The notes beneath the pieces are model-generated. The model was not told the DNA's origin and did no database searches. It was given only the letters and a program-made list of their open reading frames with translations. From Aureispira sp. (GTDB taxonomy: Bacteria > Bacteroidota > Bacteroidia > Chitinophagales > Saprospiraceae): 33,501 nucleotides of DNA. Location of the stretch: positions 1 through 33,501 of the forward strand of contig JAAEPD010000115.1 in assembly GCA_024222455.1 (NCBI GenBank), written 5' to 3'. Each line of letters opens with the position of its first letter. The stretch's first letter is position 1. The translations under genes and the position numbers were made by a program. Below, in pieces: positions 23,160-31,209 of this stretch.

Positions 23160-25514
23160 ATGAAAAAATTATTAGTGCTCTTCCCTCTTTGTTTTTTATT
23201 GGTTGATCTCTCTGCTCAATTTACACAGACAATCAGAGGAGTTATCATAGACAAAGAATCCGAAGCTCCACTCATAGGAGCTAATATTATTATACTTCAA
23301 ACAGATCCTATTATAGCATCTAGTACAGATTTAGATGGAAAATTTAAACTAGAAAAAGTAGCTGTAGGGCGACATACCTTGCAAGTTTCCTATTTAGGCT
23401 ATCAACAACAAGTTTTATCTAACATTGAGGTTGTTTCTGGTAAAGAAACAGTGTTGACGATCAAACTGGAAGAAGAAGCCTTTGAGAGTGTAGAGGTGAC
23501 TGTAACTGCTAGTAAACAAGATAAAGAAAAAGCACTCAACGAAATGGCTGCAGTAAGCACTCGCCAATTTGCAATAGAAGAAGCACAGCGCTATGCTGGC
23601 GCTCGTGGCGATGTATCTCGTATGGCTGCTAATTTTGCAGGAGTTTCGGGGGCTAATGATAGTCGAAACGATATTATTATTAGAGGAAACTCTCCTTTAG
23701 GGCTTCTTTGGCGTTTTGAAGGGGTTGATATTCCTAATCCTAACCACTTTGGAGGTTTTGGTACTACTGGGGGCCCCGTAAGTATGCTCAACAACAATGT
23801 CCTTTCTAATTCAGATTTTTTCACAGGTGCTTTTCCATCAGAATATGGCAATGCTAATTCTGGAGTGTTTGATTTACGTATGCGTTCAGGCAACAATGAG
23901 AAATACGAATTCATGGTGCAAATGGGTTTCAATGGGCTTGAAGCTGGTGCAGAGGGGCCATTGAGTAAGAAAAAAGGCTATTCCTTTCTAGCAAATTATA
24001 GATATTCTACATTAGGTCTATTCAAGCTAATGGGTATTGATTTTGGATTGGTCGGTGTTCCTCAATATCAAGATTTAGTTTTCAAACTTGATTTTCCTAA
24101 GACTAAGGCTGGGCACTTTTCGGTTTTCGGACTGGGTGGCATTAGTTCTATAGACATGTTAGAAAGCACTATAGACAAAGAAGATATAGATGGAGGTTAT
24201 GGATCAGACCTGTATAGTGGAACTAAGATGGCTGTTTTGGGACTAAAACATCAGTATTTGCTCAACAACAATTCTTATACTCGATTTACCTTAGCTGGAA
24301 CTGTCCATCATGAATGGACTAAAATAGATCAGTTGGATGTCAACAACGAAAATCCGCTTAGACGTTATCAAGGAGATTTTTTGCAAGCAAAAGCAACTGC
24401 TCGATTTGTATATAACAATAAGGTTAACTCTAGATTGACCCTCCGATTTGGCTTAACTGGCAATTATTATTATTCTAATTTTACGGATAGTGTTCGTATC
24501 GATAGCACTCAGTTTAGGAGTATTCGATCTTTTGATGGACATGCTGGATTAACCCAAGTATTTGCACAAGCTAAATATAAACTTTCTCGCAAGTTCACCA
24601 TTTTAGGAGGAGCTTACAGTCAATGGTTTGCACTGAACAATAGTGTATCTATAGAACCTAGAGCAGCTATCCAGTATCATGTTTATCCACAAGCCACTAT
24701 TAGTTTAGCCTATGGTCGTCATTCTCAATTACAACCTTTCCCTATCTATTTTAATCAAACCTTATTACCTGATTTCACCTATGTAGAATCCAATAAGGAT
24801 TTAGATTTCACATATAGTCAGCATGCTGTGCTAAGTTACGATCAGAATATAGGGCAAGATTTCCGTATCAAGCTAGAAGGCTACTTCCAACATATTAATA
24901 ACGCCCCCGTACAACCTACTCCTAGCAATTATTCCTTACTCAACTACGGAACAGACTTTGGAACTACAGGCATAGACAGTTTGGTCAACTCAGGGCTAGG
25001 GCGCAACTATGGTGTGGAGCTAACAGTAGAGAAGTTTTTTAGTAAAGGTTATTACTTTTTATTTACAGGTTCTGTCTTCCAATCACAATATCAAGGCAGC
25101 AATAAAAAATGGCGAAACACTGAGTTTAACAACAACTATGTTATCAATACTTTGGGTGGTTATGAATTTAAGTTAGGTAAGAATAATATGTTATCTATAG
25201 ACCTAAAACTAACAGTAGCAGGTGGAAGAAGATACACTCCTATCGACCTAGATGCTTCTAATGCAGCAGGAGCAATTGTTTATGTAGAAGATGAAACATT
25301 TGAGAGACAATATCCTATCTATATAAAACCTGATTTGCAAATCAGTTGGCGAAGCAATCTCAAGAAGCACTCCCAAGTGTTTACAGTTAGTTTGGAGAAC
25401 TTCATTAATCGCAAAAATGTATTGGAATACGCTTATGATGATATCAATAAAAGAGTGGATACTAATTATCAGCTAGGTATCTTCCCAATGGCTATGTATC
25501 GAGTGGAGTTTTAA
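23160..25514 (+). CDS. TonB-dependent outer-membrane receptor with carboxypeptidase-regulatory domain
   Basis: A 784-residue outer-membrane protein. The signal peptide is MKKLLVLFPLCFLLVDLSAQ. Residues about 24-110 form a CarboxypepD_reg-like beta-sandwich (TIRGVIIDKESEAPLIGANI and DGKFKLEKVAVGRHTL), typical of Bacteroidota receptors. The plug follows (DIIIRGNSPLGLLWRFEGV near 175-195; EYGNANSGVFDLRMRSGN near 225), then a beta barrel with many aromatic alternating strands and a final segment ending in FPMAMYRVEF. It takes up a ligand using energy from ExbBD/TonB. No SusD partner is next to it, so a large-glycan role is unlikely; the substrate cannot be told. Confidence 0.95.
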   Translation: MKKLLVLFPLCFLLVDLSAQFTQTIRGVIIDKESEAPLIGANIIILQTDPIIASSTDLDGKFKLEKVAVGRHTLQVSYLGYQQQVLSNIEVVSGKETVLTIKLEEEAFESVEVTVTASKQDKEKALNEMAAVSTRQFAIEEAQRYAGARGDVSRMAANFAGVSGANDSRNDIIIRGNSPLGLLWRFEGVDIPNPNHFGGFGTTGGPVSMLNNNVLSNSDFFTGAFPSEYGNANSGVFDLRMRSGNNEKYEFMVQMGFNGLEAGAEGPLSKKKGYSFLANYRYSTLGLFKLMGIDFGLVGVPQYQDLVFKLDFPKTKAGHFSVFGLGGISSIDMLESTIDKEDIDGGYGSDLYSGTKMAVLGLKHQYLLNNNSYTRFTLAGTVHHEWTKIDQLDVNNENPLRRYQGDFLQAKATARFVYNNKVNSRLTLRFGLTGNYYYSNFTDSVRIDSTQFRSIRSFDGHAGLTQVFAQAKYKLSRKFTILGGAYSQWFALNNSVSIEPRAAIQYHVYPQATISLAYGRHSQLQPFPIYFNQTLLPDFTYVESNKDLDFTYSQHAVLSYDQNIGQDFRIKLEGYFQHINNAPVQPTPSNYSLLNYGTDFGTTGIDSLVNSGLGRNYGVELTVEKFFSKGYYFLFTGSVFQSQYQGSNKKWRNTEFNNNYVINTLGGYEFKLGKNNMLSIDLKLTVAGGRRYTPIDLDASNAAGAIVYVEDETFERQYPIYIKPDLQISWRSNLKKHSQVFTVSLENFINRKNVLEYAYDDINKRVDTNYQLGIFPMAMYRVEF

Positions 25515-25567
25515 AAGACCTCACTACAAGTATATCTATACTTATTTCTACGTTATTGAAACGTTTT

Positions 25568-25582
25568 GACTACCTTTGTTCT
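25568..25582 (+). promoter_or_regulatory. -7 promoter region of kdsD
   Basis: GACTACCTTTGTTCT contains TACCTTTG (25571-25578), about 22 bases upstream of the kdsD start, in the 85-base gap after the TonB receptor gene. It is the same 15-base sequence as upstream of that receptor. The gene therefore probably has its own promoter with a very short leader. Confidence 0.5.
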
Positions 25583-25599
25583 AAACGAATTAACAGACG

Positions 25600-26547
25600 A
25601 TGGATTTATTAAAAATAGCTCAACAAGTATTCACCATAGAAGCACAAGCCATAGAAGGTTTAGCAGCTCAACTTGATGAGCAATTTGTGCAAGCTGTAGA
25701 GGTCTTAGATCAATGCAAAGGGCGTGTACTCGTTTGTGGAATGGGAAAATCTGGAGTCATTGGCAAAAAAATAACCGCTACTCTAGCAAGTATCGGGCGT
25801 TCAAGCTTTTTCTTACACCCAACAGAAGCTATTCATGGCGATTTGGGCTTAATCTCTACAGACGACTGTTTTTTGAGTATTTCCAATTCTGGCGAAACAG
25901 ATGAAATTCTACAATTGATTCCACATATTCGCAAACGACAACTAAAACACATTTGTTTGGTTGGCAATATTGATTCTACCTTAGCGCATCATGCTGATTT
26001 TGTATTGAATGTAGCTGTAGCAAAGGAAGCCTCTCATATACAAGCTGTCCCGATGGCCTCTACAACCGCAACATTAGCAATGGGTGATGCCTTAGCAGCA
26101 GCCTTGATAAAACTGAGGGGTTTTGAGCAAGAAGATTTTGCACTTTTGCATCCTGGTGGGAGTTTAGGTCGGAAATTGGTGGTCAAAATCCAAGCAGTGA
26201 TGCGCACAGAGGATTTGCCTATAGCTAAGAAAAATACCTCAATTTCGGAAGTCTTGATGCATATGTCTGCCGGAATGCTAGGGATTGTAGTCATCTGTGG
26301 TCAAAATAGTCAAATAGAAGGTATTATAACTGATGGTGATTTGCGTAGAGCACTCACCAAGCATCAAGGAGAATCCTTCTTTAGTTTAATGGCAAAGGAT
26401 ATCATGACCAATGCCCCAAAAACCATTTTACCTGACCAACCACTTTGGGATGCAGAAGAAATGATGTTGGGCCACAAAATCACAACAATTCTTGTTGCAA
26501 AAAACAATAAGTTGCTTGGCTTGATTGCCAAACATCATATTCGATAA
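25600..26547 (+). CDS. kdsD: Arabinose-5-phosphate isomerase KdsD/KpsF family
   Basis: Interconverts ribulose 5-phosphate and arabinose 5-phosphate, the first step toward Kdo of the lipopolysaccharide core, in the cytoplasm. The 315-residue product has an N-terminal SIS sugar-isomerase domain (GRVLVCGMGKSGVIGKK at about 41-57; GDLGLISTDDCFLSISNSGETDEI at about 85-108, the phosphate-binding SxSGET) and LLHPGGSLGRKL near 185, which links to two C-terminal CBS domains (about 200-315; IEGIITDGDLRRAL in the first). Length and layout are standard. The other Kdo genes are not in the window. Confidence 0.96.
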   Translation: MDLLKIAQQVFTIEAQAIEGLAAQLDEQFVQAVEVLDQCKGRVLVCGMGKSGVIGKKITATLASIGRSSFFLHPTEAIHGDLGLISTDDCFLSISNSGETDEILQLIPHIRKRQLKHICLVGNIDSTLAHHADFVLNVAVAKEASHIQAVPMASTTATLAMGDALAAALIKLRGFEQEDFALLHPGGSLGRKLVVKIQAVMRTEDLPIAKKNTSISEVLMHMSAGMLGIVVICGQNSQIEGIITDGDLRRALTKHQGESFFSLMAKDIMTNAPKTILPDQPLWDAEEMMLGHKITTILVAKNNKLLGLIAKHHIR

Positions 26548-26637
26548 GCTTAACCAGCTGATACTCTTCATATTTGATCCAACAATACCAATAAAACACT
26601 ATTAAAACAAAATGCTTCATTTATAAACAAAAAGTTT

Positions 26638-26645
26638 TATATTTG
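26638..26645 (+). promoter_or_regulatory. Possible -7 box of the DUF1761 gene
   Basis: TATATTTG matches TAnnTTTG, 82 bases upstream of the start. The preceding bases show no good -33 element. The rest of the 179-base gap after kdsD shows nothing else distinctive. Confidence 0.35.
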
Positions 26646-26726
26646 AAACTATTCACGAATAACCTACTGCTATTTTCAGTGCAGTATAATGGACCAAAAC
26701 ATTCTTAATATACAAAATCTACTACT

Positions 26727-27224
26727 ATGGAATTAAAATTTTGGATCATTCCGATTGCGGCATTAATCCCCATGATTATGGGCTTTTTATGGTATGGACC
26801 TATCATGGGAAAAGCTTGGATGAAGGAAACAGGCATGACTGAAGAAAAAGCTAAGGAAGGTAATATGGCAGTTATTTTTGGCCTAAGCTATCTGTTGAGC
26901 AACTTTTTAGGGTTTGCCTTATTATCTATTACCGTACACCAAATGGGGATTTTCTCTTTGTTTGCAGGACAAGAAGGCTTTGGTGTAGCAGGTGGTGCTG
27001 CTCAAGTACAGTTTGAAGCAGTTGTTGCACCTCTGAAAGATTTACACAGAACCTTTGGGCATGGTGCCTTCCATGGTGCTATTGCTGGTGTCTGCATTGC
27101 ATTTACAATTCTAGCGACCAATGCGATGTTTGAAATGAAAAGCTGGAAATATATTTGGATAAATTCTGGATATTGGATTATTACTATGGCACTGATGGGA
27201 GGTGTTATCTGTCAGTTTGTATAA
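26727..27224 (+). CDS. DUF1761 family membrane protein
   Basis: A 165-residue inner-membrane protein with four hydrophobic segments at about 4-24, 48-72, 113-133 and 145-164. The start IIPIAALIPMIMGFLWYGPIMGKAW is the recognisable DUF1761 signature (a WYGP motif after TM1), and GYWIITMALMGGVI near the end fits the last helix. The histidine-rich loop (LHRTFGHGAFHGAIAG, near 110-125) is notable. Function is unknown. It is probably monocistronic, followed by a hairpin. Confidence 0.9.
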   Translation: MELKFWIIPIAALIPMIMGFLWYGPIMGKAWMKETGMTEEKAKEGNMAVIFGLSYLLSNFLGFALLSITVHQMGIFSLFAGQEGFGVAGGAAQVQFEAVVAPLKDLHRTFGHGAFHGAIAGVCIAFTILATNAMFEMKSWKYIWINSGYWIITMALMGGVICQFV

Positions 27225-27228
27225 AAGA

Positions 27229-27251
27229 ATTGAAAACCAGTTGTTTTCAAT
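27229..27251 (+). terminator. Hairpin after the DUF1761 gene
   Basis: ATTGAAAAC (27229-27237) pairs with GTTTTCAAT (27243-27251) around CAGTT, just 5 bases after the stop codon. There is no clear T run, so it is a moderate candidate. Confidence 0.5.
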
Positions 27252-27269
27252 AAAGAGTAACTGATTAAT

Positions 27270-27328
27270 TGAGGAATTGAGTAGTTTTATCACGTTAAGT
27301 TGCTTTGCAACCCTTACTCAATTCCTCA
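27270..27328. repeat. Nested palindrome between convergent genes
   Basis: TGAGGAATTGAGTA (27270-27283) is exactly complementary to 27315-27328. Inside its loop GTTGC (27299-27303) pairs with GCAAC (27307-27311). Two more TTCCTCA copies follow the right arm. This 59-base stem-within-stem could be a bidirectional terminator, a repetitive palindromic element or a structured RNA. Confidence 0.65.
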
Positions 27329-27418
27329 TTTTCCTCAGTTCCTCAAAAGGTAATTCCAAATTAAATCTATTCTCATTATACTCACACAAAACTTGTAGAA
27401 GAACCTATTGATTTATAC

Positions 27419-28585
27419 CTATCCTTTCTTTAGTTTTACTTTCAACCAACTGTCCTCAAATGTGTAACTCTCCATTTCTAGATAGTTAGCAAAGCGAGGC
27501 AAAAACAAGCTTCTACGTTGATTATTAATAGAAATAGACAGCTCGTCACCATATTTTTCAAGTGTAAATTCTTGATCTTTTATAAATGGAATCCGTATAG
27601 ATATTACATAATAATCGCCCTCTTCTTTTACATTAAAAGGATTCTCCTTATGGAATATTTCTGCTGGATTTTTATCTTGATAGATAGTATCACCAATAGC
27701 ATCCAAAAGCTCCAAACCAAAAACCTCTTGCCCTTGATGTTTCACTTTGAAAATAGGTAAAGGTTGGAAACTCTCATCTATCTCTTGTAAGTAATGCCCT
27801 TGCGACTTGACATATTTTTCAAACACACTCCCTGCTGTTCCTACCTCTTCTGGCAAAATTCTATTAACTATTATTCCATCTACATTATATCCATATAACT
27901 GTAAGTAAGTATATGCTCGTTTAGCTTCTTGAATCACCATACGCTCAGGATTGGCCACTATACGTATAGAACAAACCTCTGGGTTAACCATAATTTCTTG
28001 TACAGTCGCCAGTTTTCCAAACAGTGCTTGCAACTCCTCATAGCCTTTATCCAATGGAATACCTTTGGTTCTACGAAGGATTTTACCCACTGTTTTGATC
28101 GCAAATTTTTGTCCTGGGAAAGCCTTTGTCAACCAAGACTGCATTACCTGAGGCAAGGTCAATAGAGTTAGCGTTTCTCCTGTTGGTGCACTATCAATGA
28201 TTAAAACATCATAAGCATTCGTTCTATAGTACTTTTCTATCCACAAAAAAGCGGATGCTTCTTCCATACCAGGCAATACCGAAAGTTCCTCTGCTACTAC
28301 ATTATCTACTCCTCTCCATTTGAAAATAGTAAGCATCAACTGGCGCATACTATCCCAATGTTTTTTCATAGAATAATAGACATCAAACTCTTGTCCCCAA
28401 AGATTTTCGGTAACAGGAGTTGGCTCTGGTTTCAACTCTACATTCAAAGCATCGGACAAACTATGAGCAGGATCTGTAGATACTACCAATGTTTTTAGCC
28501 CTTGTTTAGCACATTTCAAGGCGGTTGCTGCAGCCGTAGTTGTTTTTCCAACGCCCCCCTTACCTGTGAATAAGATGATTCTCAT
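27419..28585 (-). CDS. ArsA/Get3-type P-loop ATPase with C-terminal HSP20-like domain
   Basis: A 388-residue cytoplasmic ATPase. The deviant Walker A GKGGVGKTT is at about 8-16, the switch I-like STDPAHSLSDAL near 37-48, and switch II DSAPTGET near 131-138. There is no Cys pair for metal or zinc binding in the usual position. Residues about 315-388 (FNVKEEGDYYVISIRIPF, then LEKYGDELSISI, then WLKVKLKKG) form the HSP20-like beta domain found in a subfamily of bacterial and chloroplast ArsA homologues. Relatives deliver tail-anchored proteins or support arsenite efflux; with no ars genes nearby, arsenic resistance is not supported. Confidence 0.93.
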   Translation of the reverse strand: MRIILFTGKGGVGKTTTAAATALKCAKQGLKTLVVSTDPAHSLSDALNVELKPEPTPVTENLWGQEFDVYYSMKKHWDSMRQLMLTIFKWRGVDNVVAEELSVLPGMEEASAFLWIEKYYRTNAYDVLIIDSAPTGETLTLLTLPQVMQSWLTKAFPGQKFAIKTVGKILRRTKGIPLDKGYEELQALFGKLATVQEIMVNPEVCSIRIVANPERMVIQEAKRAYTYLQLYGYNVDGIIVNRILPEEVGTAGSVFEKYVKSQGHYLQEIDESFQPLPIFKVKHQGQEVFGLELLDAIGDTIYQDKNPAEIFHKENPFNVKEEGDYYVISIRIPFIKDQEFTLEKYGDELSISINNQRRSLFLPRFANYLEMESYTFEDSWLKVKLKKG

Positions 28586-28635
28586 GATTTTTGGTTATTA
28601 TTCGAATTTTCAGAAATGATTGAAAGATTTGATAA

Positions 28636-28665
28636 CAAAGGTAAATAAGTTGTGCTAAATACAAA
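28636..28665 (-). promoter_or_regulatory. Promoter of the ArsA-like gene
   Basis: On the minus strand TTTG (28665-28662), an 18-base spacer and TACCTTTG (28643-28636) form the best-matched Bacteroidota promoter in this window. The leader is about 45-50 bases. A small inverted repeat, TATGAT (28676-28681) and ATCATA (28686-28691), lies just upstream. Confidence 0.7.
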
Positions 28666-28938
28666 GTATTCCTGCTATGATATTCATCATAATATTTTTG
28701 TAGTTGCCTGTTAAATAGTGACCAAAATCAATATTTATACAGTTTTCTCTCATACTCTTCAGAGCCTCAAAAGAGAATTTCAAACACCTACTATTATCTT
28801 TTATCCGCTCTATAAAATATGTTTAAGAACTTTTTTCTCCCAAAAAGTGATTACCATTTTCAAGATCTAGGGATTATCTAATGAAGCTTCACTTTCGCAC
28901 CACATTTTATCTTTCATTTTTTTTAATGACTTTTGAAC
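28666..28938. other. Intergenic region between divergent ArsA-like and OmpA-like genes
   Basis: This A/T-rich gap must contain the promoter of the OmpA-like gene. The only candidate -7 I see is TATCTTTC near 28908-28915, which departs from TAnnTTTG at the last base and would give a leader of under 20 bases. No open frame, RNA gene or repeat beyond the small inverted repeat at 28676-28691 is apparent. Confidence 0.4.
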
Positions 28939-31086
28939 ATGAAAAAACTAACAACCCTCATCTTGTGCATACTCACACCATTTTTGATGACTGCACAGCA
29001 AATAAGTGAATCCGTTTATTTCAACTCTGCTCAGCATCTACTGACAGAAGAAGCTACAACTGACCTAAATGCATTTTTTGAGAAGCTTACCAAGCACCAA
29101 GCAAGTTATACTATACTTTTGGTAGGACATACAGATACAGATGGAGACCTAACCTACAACCAGAATCTGTCTGAACAACGCTGCAAATCTGTAAAAGACT
29201 ACTTGCTCAGTCAAGGATTCAAAGCACAACAAGTTAGTTTTGAAGGCAAAGGCTTTTCGGCACCAATAGCAGCCAACAATGACGAAAAAGGTAAAGCCCA
29301 AAACCGTCGTGTAGAAATAATATTAAGCACTCAAGGTCACATACCAAGTTTTCATGCACAGGTACCTAAAGCTCGCGTCAAATTCAACGCTGAAGAAGGT
29401 CTAGATTTTGTCTATGAGCGTTCTGGTACTCGCATCACCATACCAGCCAATGCCTTAGTAGACAAAGATGGTCGTAGTGTAAAGGGGGAAGTAGATTTAA
29501 GCTATCGTGAATTTAGAGACTTTGCCGATTTTATTGCTTCTGATATACCAATGACCCATAGAGGTGGGCAGTTTCACTCTGGAGGTATGTTTGAGATGAA
29601 TGCTCAACAAAAGGGCGAAAATGTTTTTATACGTCAAGGAGAATATATGGATGTTGAATTTGAATTAACTGCAGATTCCATTTCAGACCTTTCTTTTTAT
29701 AAATACGATGGAGTTGATTGGAGCACTATGGGAGCATTGGATAGAACAAGCCAGCAAAACAACTTTGATGTAACCTATAAACCTTGCAAAAAACGTTTTT
29801 TCCCTAAATCACCTCCTGTGACAGATAGTGTTCAGAATTTCTTGGATGCTATGAAGGTTGGGTATATGCTGAGTAGAGACAACCCTGTACAATACAAAGA
29901 AGTTGGATTTTTGACAGCTGATGAACGTTGGGCAGATCACCGTTATGCAGGGAAAAAAAATTATCTAAACTACAAGTTGAAAAAAATAAAATTAGACGAA
30001 ATCAGTAAAGACAAAGCCTTATACAATATTTCTTTTGAGGTTGTGGGAGAAGATGATTATAAAATTGTTGACCCTATGATGAAGGAAGTTCGTTATGCAC
30101 AAGCTGTCTTGATGAAAATTAAAGATTATGGAAAATCTAACCGAGAATTAGTTCCTTTGATCAATAGAACATGGATAGTACTTTCTAGAGGAAAACATCG
30201 TCCTTCTGCACGTCGTGATATTACAAAAATAACGCTCAAAAACTGGGCAGATATTCGAGTAAGTTATGATGGCAACACTACTTTTAAGTTTATTGTAAAA
30301 GGCTATAATGGTTTTGATACATTAAAAGCTCAACCTCAACTGATGGGTAATGAGCGAAAAAAACAACATAAAGCTATTGCTCAACAACTATTTGATGAGT
30401 ACACAGAGGTTCTTGATAAAGAGAATAAGCTTTTTGCTTCCAATCAGAAATTCTTGAAGGACAACTGGGGCTATTTTATGGCATATTCAGGGTCTTTGAT
30501 GCATTCTACCGAAAAATGTATGACTCCTTATAGCTGGATAAAACGCTTTTATACAAAATCGGGTGTAATGCGAAATCGTTATGAGCCTTTTGTAGCTATG
30601 AACCCAAGTACGGTTAGCATGAGCACACTATCTACATTAGCTAGAAGAGCAGCTGTAGGGACTCCCTTGCCTAGACCAACTTCTGATGTATACAAACCCA
30701 ATACAGCCCTTTCTCAAAAGTTAGAAATCAATAATTTTGGGATATTCAACTGCGATGCTATCCGTAAACTACAAGATCCTCAAGAAATTATAGCTTATTT
30801 TATAGACGAAAATGATGAGCCTATTGATGCTCGTGTGGTCAACGTGATTGATTATAATATTAATGGTATTCTAAAAATGTATGCACCTACCAAGGTGCCA
30901 TTTAGCACAGTAAGTCCTACAGCCTTATTGGTGATAGATTATTTTGGAGAAAACTACTTCTTAGATACTAAAGACTTTGCTGAATTAGACCTAGAAGGTA
31001 AATCAGCATACACTTTCAAGCTCAAAAATATTTCAAAGCTGGTCCCTGATGTAGAAGGGCTGCGCAATACTGTAGCGAGTAAGTAA
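28939..31086 (+). CDS. Exported OmpA-like protein, first tandem paralogue
   Basis: From ATG 28939 the product is 715 residues (the longer frame uses TTG). The signal peptide is KKLTTLILCILTPFLMTAQ. An OmpA/MotB-type peptidoglycan-binding domain occupies about 25-130 (LVGHTDTDGDLTYNQNLSEQR; AQNRRVEIIL), unusually at the N-terminus. About 145-260 is a ZU5-like Bacteroidota module (ERSGTRITIPANALVDKDG; REFRDFADFIASDIPM; SGGMFEMNA). The rest, about 260-715, is unassigned, with a distinctive FGIFNCDA near 600. It is probably periplasmic or outer-membrane attached, tying a partner to the cell wall. The next gene is a full-length paralogue. Confidence 0.88.
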   Translation: MKKLTTLILCILTPFLMTAQQISESVYFNSAQHLLTEEATTDLNAFFEKLTKHQASYTILLVGHTDTDGDLTYNQNLSEQRCKSVKDYLLSQGFKAQQVSFEGKGFSAPIAANNDEKGKAQNRRVEIILSTQGHIPSFHAQVPKARVKFNAEEGLDFVYERSGTRITIPANALVDKDGRSVKGEVDLSYREFRDFADFIASDIPMTHRGGQFHSGGMFEMNAQQKGENVFIRQGEYMDVEFELTADSISDLSFYKYDGVDWSTMGALDRTSQQNNFDVTYKPCKKRFFPKSPPVTDSVQNFLDAMKVGYMLSRDNPVQYKEVGFLTADERWADHRYAGKKNYLNYKLKKIKLDEISKDKALYNISFEVVGEDDYKIVDPMMKEVRYAQAVLMKIKDYGKSNRELVPLINRTWIVLSRGKHRPSARRDITKITLKNWADIRVSYDGNTTFKFIVKGYNGFDTLKAQPQLMGNERKKQHKAIAQQLFDEYTEVLDKENKLFASNQKFLKDNWGYFMAYSGSLMHSTEKCMTPYSWIKRFYTKSGVMRNRYEPFVAMNPSTVSMSTLSTLARRAAVGTPLPRPTSDVYKPNTALSQKLEINNFGIFNCDAIRKLQDPQEIIAYFIDENDEPIDARVVNVIDYNINGILKMYAPTKVPFSTVSPTALLVIDYFGENYFLDTKDFAELDLEGKSAYTFKLKNISKLVPDVEGLRNTVASK

Positions 31087-31132
31087 GAACTTTATTCTAA
31101 ATCCTAAATTCCTGTTCTCACCATCCAAGCAT

Positions 31133-31161
31133 AAGGGGGAGTTAGTTGTTGGCTCCCCTTT
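31133..31161 (+). terminator. Hairpin after the first OmpA-like gene
   Basis: AAGGGGGAG (31133-31141) pairs with CTCCCCTTT (31153-31161) with one G-U pair, followed by CCTTTT. It separates the two paralogues, so the second may have its own promoter within the remaining 48 bases or rely on readthrough. Confidence 0.6.
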
Positions 31162-31209
31162 CCTTTTCATCGTGTAAGCCTTTACTCATTTTGTCTAAAA
31201 TCTAATCCT

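Noticed and set aside
23160-25514. SusC-type glycan uptake receptor
   Set aside because: At 784 residues it is shorter than typical SusC proteins and has no SusD partner; a general TonB-dependent receptor is the safer call.
27419-28585. Arsenic resistance operon
   Set aside because: Only an ArsA-like ATPase is present, with an HSP20-like tail and no arsB, arsC, arsD or arsR nearby.
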